A DNA stretch of 64,000 bases from Acidobacteriota bacterium. GTDB lineage: Bacteria > Acidobacteriota > Blastocatellia > RBC074. The notes beneath the pieces were generated by a model. The model had not been told where the DNA came from. It searched no databases and saw nothing but the letters and a program-made list of their open reading frames with translations. The position numbers were made by a program, and so were the translations under genes. Positions within the stretch are counted from its first letter, which is position 1. Each line of letters opens with the position of its first letter. Below are positions 45,022 to 53,825 of this stretch, piece by piece. The stretch is taken from assembly GCA_018268995.1 (NCBI GenBank), contig JAFDVL010000046.1:46521-110520 (forward strand). The letters are read 5' to 3'.

Positions 45022-46872
45022 TCACTTAACAGTTTCGCGTACGACTTCTTCGATGGTCGTAATGCCTTGTCGTACTTTTTCCATGCCACTGCCACGCAAG
45101 GTGATCATCCCTTCTTCAATCGCCTGTTTGCGCAATTCGATGTTGGAGGCTCCAACCAGGATTAACTCTCGTAACGCATCGGTCATTTCCATTACTTCAT
45201 ATAATCCGACACGGCCTTTGTAGCCCGTGCCGTTGCATTTCTCGCATCCTTTGCCTTTGTACAATTTCATCGTCTGCGATTCTTCTTCGCTGAAGCCAAA
45301 CTCCATCAATGCTTGCGGCGGGATTGGCGCTTCGATTTTGCAGTTGGCGCAAATGCGGCGAATCAGGCGTTGAGCTTGGATCAGATTGACCGAAGTCGCC
45401 ACGAGGAACGGCTCAATACCCATATTCATGAGGCGTGAAACCGTGGAAGGGGCATCATTGGTGTGCAGCGTAGATAACACCATGTGGCCAGTAAGAGCGG
45501 CTTTGACTGCGATTTCCGCCGTTTCAAAATCGCGGATTTCGCCGACAAGAATAATATTTGGATCTTGTCGTAGGAAGGAACGCAACGCTGCCGCAAAGTT
45601 CAGGCCAATTTGATCTTTGATTTGCACCTGATTGATGCCCATCAAATTAAATTCGACCGGGTCTTCAGCGGTCATGATATTTGTTTCCGGTGTGTTGAGC
45701 GATTGCAGCGCTGAATACAGCGTATTCGTTTTGCCTGATCCGGTTGGGCCTGTTACCAGGCACATTCCATAAGGCTTCTCAATGTTGCGCTTGAATTTTT
45801 CCAAGCTCGAAGCTTCAAAGCCAAGCTTGGTCATATCCAACATCAGCTTTTCTTTATCAAGCAAACGCAGCACCACTTTTTCACCGAACAATGTGGGCAG
45901 CGAAGAAACGCGGAAGTCCAATTCACGTGATTTGCCCTCAAACCTGAGCTTGATTTTAATGCGCCCGTCCTGCGGCAGGCGTTTCTCTGAAATGTCGAGC
46001 TTCGACATGATCTTAAGGCGCGAAATCAACGCATCACGCAATTTCAACGGGGGATTCATGATGTTGTAGAGAATGCCGTCAATACGGAAGCGGACGCGAA
46101 ATTCGCGTTCATATGGCTCGATGTGAATATCTGATGCGCCACGCCGCAGCGATTCGACCAGCACCACATTTACTAAACGTACAACCGGAGCTTCCTGACT
46201 TGAACCTTCCAGCGAGCGAATATCAATTTCAGCCTGCTCTTCCATTACCTCCAACGCTTCTTCAGCATCGCCAAATTCAGATTCAAATTCTGAAACTAAA
46301 TTCGCAGCGGCAGCCAGATCGTTGGACGATAAACCTTCTTGTTTGGGCGCTTCAGGCTTTTCTTTTTTCTTTTGCGCAAGGCGCTTGAGCGCTGCTTCCG
46401 GCAACGGCGGAGCTACCTCTTTGCCCGTATGTAAATCCAACCCGCGTACACTGCCATAGCCCCGTTCAATCGCTTGGCGGACACCAATTTCTGAAGCGAC
46501 AACGGGTTCGATGCTAAATCCGGTGACGAATTTAATATCGTCCATTGCATAGACGTTTGCCGGGTCAGCCATCGCCAAGGTGAGCGTTGCGCCACGCCTC
46601 GCAATTGGAACCACGCAGTATTTTGTGGCGACTTCGCGTGGCACCAGTCGCGTCACCGCTTCATCAATTTCGATGGTTGAAAAATCAATCGCAGGAACAC
46701 CATACTGTTTGCTTAGCGCAGAGGTAATTTGTGGTTCAGAAACTAACCCTAGCATAACCAGACTAACACTTAACCCAAGATTATTTCGCCGCTGGTATTC
46801 AACCGCCTCCTTTAGTTGGTCGTGCGTAAGCAGATTCTGACGGATTAGGATTTCGCCTAGTTTCCCTGACAT
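45022..46872 (-). CDS. pilB: Type IV pilus assembly ATPase PilB
   Basis: 616 residues. It has an N-terminal T2SSE_N/MshEN-type domain (GKLGEILIRQNLLTHDQLKE) that in relatives can bind c-di-GMP, an acidic Glu-rich linker around residues 180-220, Walker A GPTGSGKTNT near 376, Walker B (DPNIILVGEIRDFETAEIAV) and the four-cysteine zinc site (CANC near 507, CEKC near 542). It drives pilus extension. First gene of the pil cluster, with a sigma-70 promoter upstream. Confidence 0.97.
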   Translation of the reverse strand: MSGKLGEILIRQNLLTHDQLKEAVEYQRRNNLGLSVSLVMLGLVSEPQITSALSKQYGVPAIDFSTIEIDEAVTRLVPREVATKYCVVPIARRGATLTLAMADPANVYAMDDIKFVTGFSIEPVVASEIGVRQAIERGYGSVRGLDLHTGKEVAPPLPEAALKRLAQKKKEKPEAPKQEGLSSNDLAAAANLVSEFESEFGDAEEALEVMEEQAEIDIRSLEGSSQEAPVVRLVNVVLVESLRRGASDIHIEPYEREFRVRFRIDGILYNIMNPPLKLRDALISRLKIMSKLDISEKRLPQDGRIKIKLRFEGKSRELDFRVSSLPTLFGEKVVLRLLDKEKLMLDMTKLGFEASSLEKFKRNIEKPYGMCLVTGPTGSGKTNTLYSALQSLNTPETNIMTAEDPVEFNLMGINQVQIKDQIGLNFAAALRSFLRQDPNIILVGEIRDFETAEIAVKAALTGHMVLSTLHTNDAPSTVSRLMNMGIEPFLVATSVNLIQAQRLIRRICANCKIEAPIPPQALMEFGFSEEESQTMKLYKGKGCEKCNGTGYKGRVGLYEVMEMTDALRELILVGASNIELRKQAIEEGMITLRGSGMEKVRQGITTIEEVVRETVK

Positions 46873-46992
46873 TTCGTTTAAGACTCCAACGACGCCAAAG
46901 GGGCAAGGCGTAAAAGAAGAGTTTCGGGGTTGAGGCCGCCAGTAAAGAGGGGCAATTACGCTGCATTAAACAGCGTCTAACGCGCGTTGGGG

Positions 46993-47021
46993 ATACTACG
47001 GTAGGTGACAATTCTTGTCAA
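46993..47021 (-). promoter_or_regulatory. Sigma-70-type promoter for the pil operon
   Basis: On the minus strand TTGACA (47021-47016), a 17-bp spacer, then TAGTAT (46998-46993): five or six matches in each hexamer with ideal spacing, about 120 nt before the pilB ATG. Confidence 0.65.
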
Positions 47022-47090
47022 GAAAAATGCTTGGGAGGCAGGCCACTTGGCTGTGTATCGAAAAAGAGCAGAAATAAAGGACTTTTGGCA

Positions 47091-48353
47091 TTATTTGGCC
47101 GCTGCAAGTTTGGCTTGGACGCGGGTGCCTGCACGTAATTCATCTGTTCCACGAAGGGCAATTTGATCGCCTTCTGACAGTTCGCCAAAGATTTCTACCA
47201 GATCCGTTCCTTGTTGATTGATTGATGCACCGCGCTTCACATCTACCCATTCAGCAATGTTGTCCCGGATGCGGATTACGAACGCCCGTTCGGTTGTTGT
47301 GGCAATCGCTGATGGAGGAACGAATAAGGACGGGCGTGGACGTTGAGTGGGCCAGGTAATTTGGGGGAACATGCCTGGCGCTAATTTTTTAGCTGTATTG
47401 CTAACGTCCAATTCAATCGGCATGGTTCGGGTTTTAGGATCAAGTGAATTACCTATCCGGGCAATCGCACCAGCAAATGTCTCACCTGGAAAAGCCGGGA
47501 CAGAAAATTCGACGCGTGTTCCTTTGGCGATGCCTGCCAATTCTGCTTCTGGGACATTGACAATGAGCCGCAACCGCGTGATTTGTTGTAGTCGCAAGAT
47601 GGGCTGGGCTGTTCCACCAGAAGGCCCAGCGAACGTGCCCGGATGTGCATTGCGTTCGGTAATCACACCTGCAAAAGGGGCCGCGATTTGTAAGTAGCTT
47701 TGATTGACCTGCACCGTGCGAACAGCCGCGCGCACAGCCTTCTCTCCTTCGGCTAAAGCATTGATTTGTGCCTGGAGTGATTTTTCACTGTCCTTGAAAA
47801 ACTGCACGCGTGCCTGATCGGCCTCCATTAAATGCTGAGCGTTTTCCAGCTCATTTCCTGAAATGACTCCAGGGGTTGCTGCCGCAGACTTGAGGCGTTT
47901 GTGCGTCGCAGTGCTCGCAGCTAATTTGGCCTCGGCTTCCAATCGCTGTGCCCGCAACCCTGCCAGCCGTGATTCTGCTTCGATTTTTTGTGCTGTCGAG
48001 ACTTGCGTTTTAGCCTCTGCCTCGCCGCGTTGCGCTGCAAACTCTGGGGCTGTCAACCGTACCAATATTTGTCCAGCTTTGACCTCTGAACCGCGATCCA
48101 CTCCGATCCACTCAACGAAGCCTTGTACCTTCGGGTAAAGCTGCACATCCTGATACGGTTGCAATTCGCCTGGTAGTCGCAAGTTGCGTGAAAGTTCCTG
48201 CGCGACCACTTTTGTGACGGCGATGTTTGGAACCGCTGGGGCTGTGGCGGCGATGGTTGCTGCGGAAGGTGAAGGAGTTGTTTTATTGCAAGCCGTCATA
48301 CTTGCGATCAGGGTGACAGAGACGAGGGACAAGAATTTATTTTTTGCTTGCAT
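47091..48353 (-). CDS. RND efflux periplasmic adaptor (membrane fusion protein)
   Basis: 420 residues. The signal ends in LIASMTACNK, a plausible lipobox, so it is probably an inner-membrane lipoprotein. The body has the paired lipoyl half-motifs (LYPKVQGFVEWIGVDRGSEV and VNQSYLQIAAPFAGVITERN) around a long coiled-coil hairpin with Ala/Glu/Gln-rich repeats, then a beta-barrel (AKGTRVEFSVPAFPGETFAG). It links inner-membrane RND pump and TolC-like channel, both encoded on the opposite strand beyond PadR. Gene follows padR by 26 nt. Confidence 0.95.
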   Translation of the reverse strand: MQAKNKFLSLVSVTLIASMTACNKTTPSPSAATIAATAPAVPNIAVTKVVAQELSRNLRLPGELQPYQDVQLYPKVQGFVEWIGVDRGSEVKAGQILVRLTAPEFAAQRGEAEAKTQVSTAQKIEAESRLAGLRAQRLEAEAKLAASTATHKRLKSAAATPGVISGNELENAQHLMEADQARVQFFKDSEKSLQAQINALAEGEKAVRAAVRTVQVNQSYLQIAAPFAGVITERNAHPGTFAGPSGGTAQPILRLQQITRLRLIVNVPEAELAGIAKGTRVEFSVPAFPGETFAGAIARIGNSLDPKTRTMPIELDVSNTAKKLAPGMFPQITWPTQRPRPSLFVPPSAIATTTERAFVIRIRDNIAEWVDVKRGASINQQGTDLVEIFGELSEGDQIALRGTDELRAGTRVQAKLAAAK

Positions 48354-48379
48354 ACATTTTGAATGAACCTCAGACAGAA

Positions 48380-48898
48380 TTACCTGGCCTTTTGCTTTTC
48401 ATAATCATTGAAGGCCTTAATTAGTCCTTCGACTACAACAGCAGCGACATTAAATAATGCCTGTGCTTTAGGTTCTGTTGCTTTCTTTGCATTTTGGCGT
48501 AACTGGGACAACGTCACCGCCTTTAGTTGAAGCCCCGATTCTTGTATCAGGTCAGTATTCGCGGTGGTCGTGTGCGATGAATAACTGTGCTGTCCCTCTT
48601 CTTCTAATAATTCGGAAAAGAGTTCGCGGACTTTTATTTTGGCGGCGGCGAGTGCCCTTCGGCCTTTGGGTGTGGCCCGATAAACACGACGTGACTGCCG
48701 ACCATCTTTCTCTTCGTAGGCGCGTAAATACCCTTTCTTTTCCAGCCCATAAAGGAGTGGGTAAAGAGTGCCAGGGCTTAAACGATAACCATGTCTCGCT
48801 AACTCCTCAATGATACCGCCGCCAAAAATGGGTTCCTGACAAGCGTGATGAAGAACGTGGAGTCGGATCAATCCTGCATACAAATCCTTGTCATCCAT
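48380..48898 (-). CDS. PadR family transcriptional regulator
   Basis: 172 residues. An N-terminal winged helix (LIRLHVLHHACQEPIFGGGI, then LARHGYRLSPGTLYPLLYGL, ending RRVYRATPKGRRAL) is followed by a longer helical C-terminal part, typical of PadR-type repressors that dimerise through C-terminal helices. PadR proteins often repress adjacent efflux pumps and respond to phenolics or drugs. A perfect inverted repeat 16 nt upstream (48914-48946) lies between this gene and the divergent TolC-RND genes and is the likely operator. Confidence 0.94.
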   Translation of the reverse strand: MDDKDLYAGLIRLHVLHHACQEPIFGGGIIEELARHGYRLSPGTLYPLLYGLEKKGYLRAYEEKDGRQSRRVYRATPKGRRALAAAKIKVRELFSELLEEEGQHSYSSHTTTANTDLIQESGLQLKAVTLSQLRQNAKKATEPKAQALFNVAAVVVEGLIKAFNDYEKQKAR

Positions 48899-48913
48899 AA
48901 TTACTCAAGGTAT

Positions 48914-48946
48914 AGTATCGAAATCCGAGTCGAAATTCGATACTAA
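48914..48946. promoter_or_regulatory. Palindromic operator candidate for the PadR regulator
   Basis: TAGTATCGAA (48914-48923) and its exact complement TTCGATACTA (48937-48946) flank a 13-bp spacer that contains a third TCGAAA half-site. The site is central in the 117-nt gap between divergent padR/adaptor and TolC/RND genes, so it can control both directions. Confidence 0.7.
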
Positions 48947-49015
48947 GACGTGGAAAAAGCCTTTGTCAACCGCAGGGGCTGAGAAACCAATTTTCTTGTG
49001 AAGGAGAATCCAACC

Positions 49016-50413
49016 TTGAAGGGGAATGTCCCGTCCCGCGCATTGCTCCGTTTATTGTGGCTGTTTTCCGTGACCTGCCTCTGGGCGCAGGAGCCCCAAA
49101 AGGCAACGCCCGTAAAGCTGGAAATGGCCGTCGAAACCGCGTTGCAGAACTATCCAGTGATTCGAGCGGCCCAATCCCAAGCTGCTTCTGCCGAAGCTAA
49201 TATTGATCTGGCCCGTACCGCATTACAACCCAAAGTGGATTTTCTTTGGCAACAAAATCTGGCCAGCCGGAACAACGTGTTTGGACTGCTTTTGCCGCAA
49301 TCTACGATTCCGGGAATTTCCGGCCCTGTGCTCGGTACGGCCTCATTTGCCAGTGCTTTCGGCAGTGCGACTGGGATTTTACTTTCATGGGAACCGCTGG
49401 ATTTTGGACAACGCCAGGCCAATATTGATTTAGCGCGTTCTGTGAACGCACAGGCGCAAGCGCAAATCGTCGTGACACGATTAGACGTGGCGACCACTGC
49501 GGCAGATGCGTTTCTTGCCGTGATTGCCCGTGAGCAGGCTGTGCGAGCCGTGCAGGCAAACGTTGAGCGCATGGAGATTTTTTCCAATGCGGTTCACGTC
49601 CTGGTCGAAAATCAGTTGCGCCCCGGCGCAGATGCTTCACGCACCGAAGCTGAATTGATCGCCGCGCGCAATCAATTGATCCAGGCTCAACAGAACGCTG
49701 CGCTTGCCCGCGCTACATTGGCCGAAGCGATTGGACAAGCCGGAGCAACTCTGGATGTTGATGCTGGAAACTTGCTGGAACTGCCGCCTGATCCTCCGCC
49801 TGTCACAAATACGGATGTTACGCGTCATCCTTTTCTGTTGGCGCAACAAGCTAATTTGGATGTGATCCTGGCCCGGCGGCACGTGTTGGATCGTAGTTAT
49901 TATCCAAAGTTGAATTGGCAAACCGCATTATTTGCGCGCGGAACCGGGGCGTTGCTCGATACGCAAATCAAATATACACGGGGCTTTTATCCTGACACGG
50001 CAAATTGGGCGACCGGGATTTCCCTGACATTTTCGCCCACTGACATTTTTGCATTGCGGGCAAAGAAACGGGCAGAAGCGTTTAGCTACAACGCGGAACA
50101 GGCTCGTTACGATCAAACCTCGCAACGGTTGAAAGCCGAAGATGCGAGAGCCAAAGTAATGTTGGATGCTGCGCGTAAGTTGGCTACCAATGCACCGCTG
50201 CAACTAAAAGCCGCGCAGGAAACTGAACTCCGTATTCGTGCGCGTTATCAAGCCGAACTGGCTACGGTCACAGAGGTCGCTGAAGCACAACGCCTGTTTG
50301 CTCAAGCAGAAGTCGAAAACGCGTTGGCTAAACTAAGCGTCTGGCGCGCGTTGCTTGCACAGGCAAAGGCGAATGGCGATCTGCAACCATTTTTGAATCT
50401 GCTGAGAAGGTAA
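49016..50413 (+). CDS. TolC-family outer-membrane efflux protein
   Basis: About 465 residues. I place the start at the TTG at 49016 because AAGGAG lies nine bases before it; an in-frame GTG at 48998 overlaps that site. A signal peptide (LLRLLWLFSVTCLWAQ) is followed by two structural repeats with Gln/Ala-rich helices (LEMAVETALQNYPVIRAAQS; ARYQAELATVTEVAEAQRLF), as in OEP/TolC channels that trimerise. It is cotranscribed with the RND pump gene downstream. Confidence 0.94.
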   Translation: MKGNVPSRALLRLLWLFSVTCLWAQEPQKATPVKLEMAVETALQNYPVIRAAQSQAASAEANIDLARTALQPKVDFLWQQNLASRNNVFGLLLPQSTIPGISGPVLGTASFASAFGSATGILLSWEPLDFGQRQANIDLARSVNAQAQAQIVVTRLDVATTAADAFLAVIAREQAVRAVQANVERMEIFSNAVHVLVENQLRPGADASRTEAELIAARNQLIQAQQNAALARATLAEAIGQAGATLDVDAGNLLELPPDPPPVTNTDVTRHPFLLAQQANLDVILARRHVLDRSYYPKLNWQTALFARGTGALLDTQIKYTRGFYPDTANWATGISLTFSPTDIFALRAKKRAEAFSYNAEQARYDQTSQRLKAEDARAKVMLDAARKLATNAPLQLKAAQETELRIRARYQAELATVTEVAEAQRLFAQAEVENALAKLSVWRALLAQAKANGDLQPFLNLLRR

Positions 50414-50536
50414 GAAGTTAATAGTTGACAGTGAATAGTGAATAGCCAACGGTCATAGCTACTAAGGCTGTTTTACTATTCCACTGAAAGCGCTCATCTC
50501 TGGCTGTTAACTATAATCTGTTAACTGTTCACTACT
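50414..50536. repeat. Palindromic intergenic element (family D)
   Basis: GTTAATAGTTGACAGTGAAT near 50416 faces CTGTTAACTATAATCTGTTA and then ACTGTTCACTAC up to 50533, giving an imperfect inverted repeat over the whole gap between the TolC and RND genes. It separates two genes that should be cotranscribed. Confidence 0.6.
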
Positions 50537-50538
50537 CT

Positions 50539-53500
50539 ATGTGGCTTATCAATACTGCCTTACGTCGTCCAATCACAATCGTTGTCGCTGTTCTCGGTAT
50601 CGCGCTTATGTCCTGGCTGGCGCTGACGCGGATGGCTGTGGACACGTTTCCGAATCTAAACCTGCCGGTGATTTATGTCGCGCAGCCATATGGGGGAATG
50701 GACCCGGCGCAGATGGAAGGGTTTTTGGTGAACTATTATGAGTATCACTTTCTCTATATTTCTGGCGTAGAGCACGTGGAATCGAAATCCATTCAAGGCG
50801 CGGGACTCGTGAAGATTTTCTTTCATCCGGGCACAGATATGAGTCAGGCGTTGGCGCAGGTGGTTTCGTATGTCGAACGCTCGCGCGCCTTCATGCCGCC
50901 GGGAACCGTTGCGCCATTTGTCGTGCGCTACGACGCTGGCAGCGTGCCTGTTGGCTATTTGACCTTCACAAGTGAAACGCGCGATTTGGGCGAAATATCA
51001 GACTTGGCTTTGTTCCGCGTGCGTCCGGTGTTTTCGACATTGCCGGGTGTTTCTGCACCACCGCCATTCGGAGGCAATCAACGCACCGTGATCATTCGTG
51101 CTGATCCTGACAAGCTGCGGCAATACCAAATGTCCCCCGAAGAAGTCGTCAAAGCCGTTGCGTCCGGCAATACGATTTTGCCTGCGGGCAACGTGCGCAT
51201 CGGCGATTTGCAGCGACTTGCGCCAATCAATTCGATTGTTTCCAACCCGAGCGAATTGAGCGCCTTGCCGATCCGCACGGGCAATGGCCCAACAGTTTTC
51301 GTGCGCGATATTGGCCGCGTCGAACTTGGCTCTGACATCTTGACTGGTTACGGCCTCATCAACGAACGCCGCACGGTTTATATTCCTGTGACCAAGCGTG
51401 CCGAAGCTTCGACCCTGGATGTTGTGAATCGCGTCAAATCTGAGGTTCCGAATTTTCAGAAACTGATTCCTGAAGACATCAAGGTCGGGTTTGAATTTGA
51501 TCAATCTGTTTATGTGAAAAATTCCGTGCGCGGTCTGGCGCTTGAAGGTGCGCTTGGCGCAATTCTGACAGGTCTGATGGTGCTATTGTTCTTGCGCGAT
51601 GTTCGCAGCGCTTTGATTGTCATCATCACGATTCCGGTGGCGTTGCTGGCGGCATTGGTTGGCCTGTGGTTGGCAGGACAAACAGTCAACATTATGACGC
51701 TGGGCGGACTGGCACTGGCGATTGGCATTTTGGTTGACGAATCTACTGTGGCGATTGAAAACATTCACACGCATCTGATGCGAGGGGAAACGAAGGCACA
51801 AGCAGTGCTGGCCGCAACGCGCGAAACGATCACGCCGCGTTTGTTGGCGATGCTGGCAATTCTGGCTGTGTTTGTTCCATCGTTTTTGATGGTTGGCGTG
51901 TCGCGTGCTTTGTTTGTGCCGCTGTCTTTGGCGGTTGGCTTTGCCATGCTGGCGTCCTATTTTCTTTCCAACACGCTTGTGCCTGTGCTGTCTATTTGGT
52001 GGTTGAAAGAGCATCGTTCAGATCAGCACGAAGCAGAGCCACTGGAGAAAGTGCAGCAACGCTTTGGCCGTGGTTTCGCTGGGCTGATGAAACTGCGCTG
52101 GCTGGTGCTGGCGTGCTACATTTTACTGGCTGTAATTGGCCTTGTTTTTATTGGTCGCAACCTGGGCACGGATATTTTCCCGAATGTGGACACGGGGGCT
52201 TTTTCCTTGCGCTTACGTGCGCCAACCGGAACGCGTGTCGAACGCACGGAAGTCATTGCGCTGAATGTGCTGAAAACGATTCGGGAAGAAGCGAAGAATC
52301 AAGTTGAAATCACGATTGGCTACGTTGGCACACAGCCGCCAAGTTATCCCGTGAACACGATTCACCAATGGACAAGCGGCCCGCACGAAGCCATTTTGCT
52401 GGTCAAACTAAATTCCGGTTCAGGCATCAAGTTGACGGAATTCAAAGAACGCCTGCGTACCAAATTGCAGACAGTTGCCCCTGGCACGTCCTTCTCATTT
52501 GAAGCTGGCGACATCGTGACGCAAGTCATGAACTTCGGCGCGCCAACACCGATTGAAGTCGCACTGAACGGCCCGAATTTGGCGACGAATCGTGCGTTTG
52601 CAGAAAAAGTGCTGACCGAGATGAAAAAGATTCCCAGTCTGCGCGATTTGCAATTTGCACAGCCGCTGGATTATCCGACTGTAGACATCAAAATTGACCG
52701 CGAACGCGCCGGACAACTGGGCTTGACGGTAGATCAAGTTGGACGCTCCCTTGTTGCCGCAACCTCCTCCAGCCGCTTTACGCAGCCAAATTACTGGCGC
52801 GATCCCGCGAGCGGCGTGGCTTATCAAGTGCAAGTTGAAATCCCGCAGGCGCGAATCGCCTCTATCGAGGACATTCAAACACTGCCAGCCAGCAGTAGCA
52901 CTTCGGGCAAAGGCTCAACACCTTTGATTGGTGATGTGGCAAGCCTCAGTTATGGCACATCGCCGGGCGAATATGATCGCTACAATCAAGCGCGGATGTT
53001 GACGATTACGGGCAATATTGCGGGCGCAGATTTGGGCAGTGTAGCGACGGCTGTGAACGAAGCCATCAAACGCGCAGGCGAAGTGCCACGCGGTGTCAGT
53101 GTGAATGTTCGCGGGCAGGTTCCTGCAATGCAAAATACGTTGACGGGGTTGGGGACAGGATTGCTGCTCGCCATCGTCGCGATCTTCCTTTTGCTGGCTG
53201 GCTATTTTCAATCTGTGCGTGTGGCCTTAATCGCATTGTCTTCTATTCCTGCCGTGTTGGCAGGTGTCGCGATTGCCCTGTGGATCACAGGCACAACGCT
53301 TAACGTACAATCGTTCATGGGCGGGATTATGGCCATCGGTGTGTCTTCAGCCAATGCGATTTTGCTGGTGACGTTTGCTGAGCAATACCGCAAGCAAAAT
53401 CAGGATGCTGTTGCCGCTGCGTTGGAAAGTGCGCGCACACGGCTGCGCCCCATTTTGATGACAAGTCTGGCAATGATTGCCGGAATGATTCCGATGGCAT

Positions 53501-53679
53501 TGGCTTTAGGAGAAGGCGGCGAACAAACCGCGCCGCTCGGTCGCGCGGTGATCGGTGGTTTAGTCGCTTCTACTTTTGCTGTGCTGGTAGTTGTGCCATT
53601 GATTTTTGCAATGTCACAGCGCAAAGCGAAAGTGGCGGCGGTTTCATTGCATCCCGATGATGTACCCGTAATGCCATAA
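50539..53679 (+). CDS. RND efflux transporter permease (AcrB/HAE1-type)
   Basis: 1046 residues, full length for the family, with twelve predicted membrane segments in the usual 1+5 and 1+5 arrangement and two large periplasmic loops. It opens with NTALRRPITIVVAVLGIALM and TM4 has GILVDESTVAIENIHTH, in which the second acidic residue of the usual DD pair is Glu. It is proton-driven and probably exports hydrophobic compounds with the adaptor (47091-48353) and the TolC-like protein. The PadR palindrome upstream suggests ligand-induced expression. Confidence 0.96.
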   Translation: MWLINTALRRPITIVVAVLGIALMSWLALTRMAVDTFPNLNLPVIYVAQPYGGMDPAQMEGFLVNYYEYHFLYISGVEHVESKSIQGAGLVKIFFHPGTDMSQALAQVVSYVERSRAFMPPGTVAPFVVRYDAGSVPVGYLTFTSETRDLGEISDLALFRVRPVFSTLPGVSAPPPFGGNQRTVIIRADPDKLRQYQMSPEEVVKAVASGNTILPAGNVRIGDLQRLAPINSIVSNPSELSALPIRTGNGPTVFVRDIGRVELGSDILTGYGLINERRTVYIPVTKRAEASTLDVVNRVKSEVPNFQKLIPEDIKVGFEFDQSVYVKNSVRGLALEGALGAILTGLMVLLFLRDVRSALIVIITIPVALLAALVGLWLAGQTVNIMTLGGLALAIGILVDESTVAIENIHTHLMRGETKAQAVLAATRETITPRLLAMLAILAVFVPSFLMVGVSRALFVPLSLAVGFAMLASYFLSNTLVPVLSIWWLKEHRSDQHEAEPLEKVQQRFGRGFAGLMKLRWLVLACYILLAVIGLVFIGRNLGTDIFPNVDTGAFSLRLRAPTGTRVERTEVIALNVLKTIREEAKNQVEITIGYVGTQPPSYPVNTIHQWTSGPHEAILLVKLNSGSGIKLTEFKERLRTKLQTVAPGTSFSFEAGDIVTQVMNFGAPTPIEVALNGPNLATNRAFAEKVLTEMKKIPSLRDLQFAQPLDYPTVDIKIDRERAGQLGLTVDQVGRSLVAATSSSRFTQPNYWRDPASGVAYQVQVEIPQARIASIEDIQTLPASSSTSGKGSTPLIGDVASLSYGTSPGEYDRYNQARMLTITGNIAGADLGSVATAVNEAIKRAGEVPRGVSVNVRGQVPAMQNTLTGLGTGLLLAIVAIFLLLAGYFQSVRVALIALSSIPAVLAGVAIALWITGTTLNVQSFMGGIMAIGVSSANAILLVTFAEQYRKQNQDAVAAALESARTRLRPILMTSLAMIAGMIPMALALGEGGEQTAPLGRAVIGGLVASTFAVLVVVPLIFAMSQRKAKVAAVSLHPDDVPVMP

Positions 53680-53693
53680 GGCATCTGAAGGAA

Positions 53694-53765
53694 GCATGGA
53701 GTACAAGCTTTAGCTTGGTTTTTCGTTGTCTGGCGAAAAACCAAGCTAAAGCTTGTACTCCATGC
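53694..53765. repeat. Dispersed palindromic element, family B copy 2
   Basis: A perfect 30-bp inverted repeat: left arm 53694-53723 starts GCATGGAGTACAAGCTTTAG, right arm 53736-53765 is its complement, and two further base pairs leave a loop of about 8 nt. The same core occurs at 7475-7547. It lies right after the RND gene. Confidence 0.95.
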
Positions 53766-53817
53766 ACTTGCTGCTTGTACTCCATGCACTTGCTGCTTGT
53801 ACTGCATGCGCTTGCTG
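53751..53817. repeat. Short tandem repeat next to family B element
   Basis: The unit GCTTGTACTCCATGCACTTG with CT to follow (22 bp) is repeated about three times, the last with GCATGCGC. The unit contains the end of the palindrome arm, so it looks like duplicated edge sequence. Confidence 0.75.
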
Positions 53818-53825
53818 CTTAGCTG

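Noticed and set aside
50414..50538. Terminator between TolC and RND genes
   Set aside because: The inverted repeat is long and imperfect and has no T-tract; it fits a dispersed palindromic element better.
51583..52014. Gln/His/Arg-rich minus-strand frame inside the RND gene
   Set aside because: Opposite a full-length RND permease with strong family motifs; the composition is that of a shadow frame.
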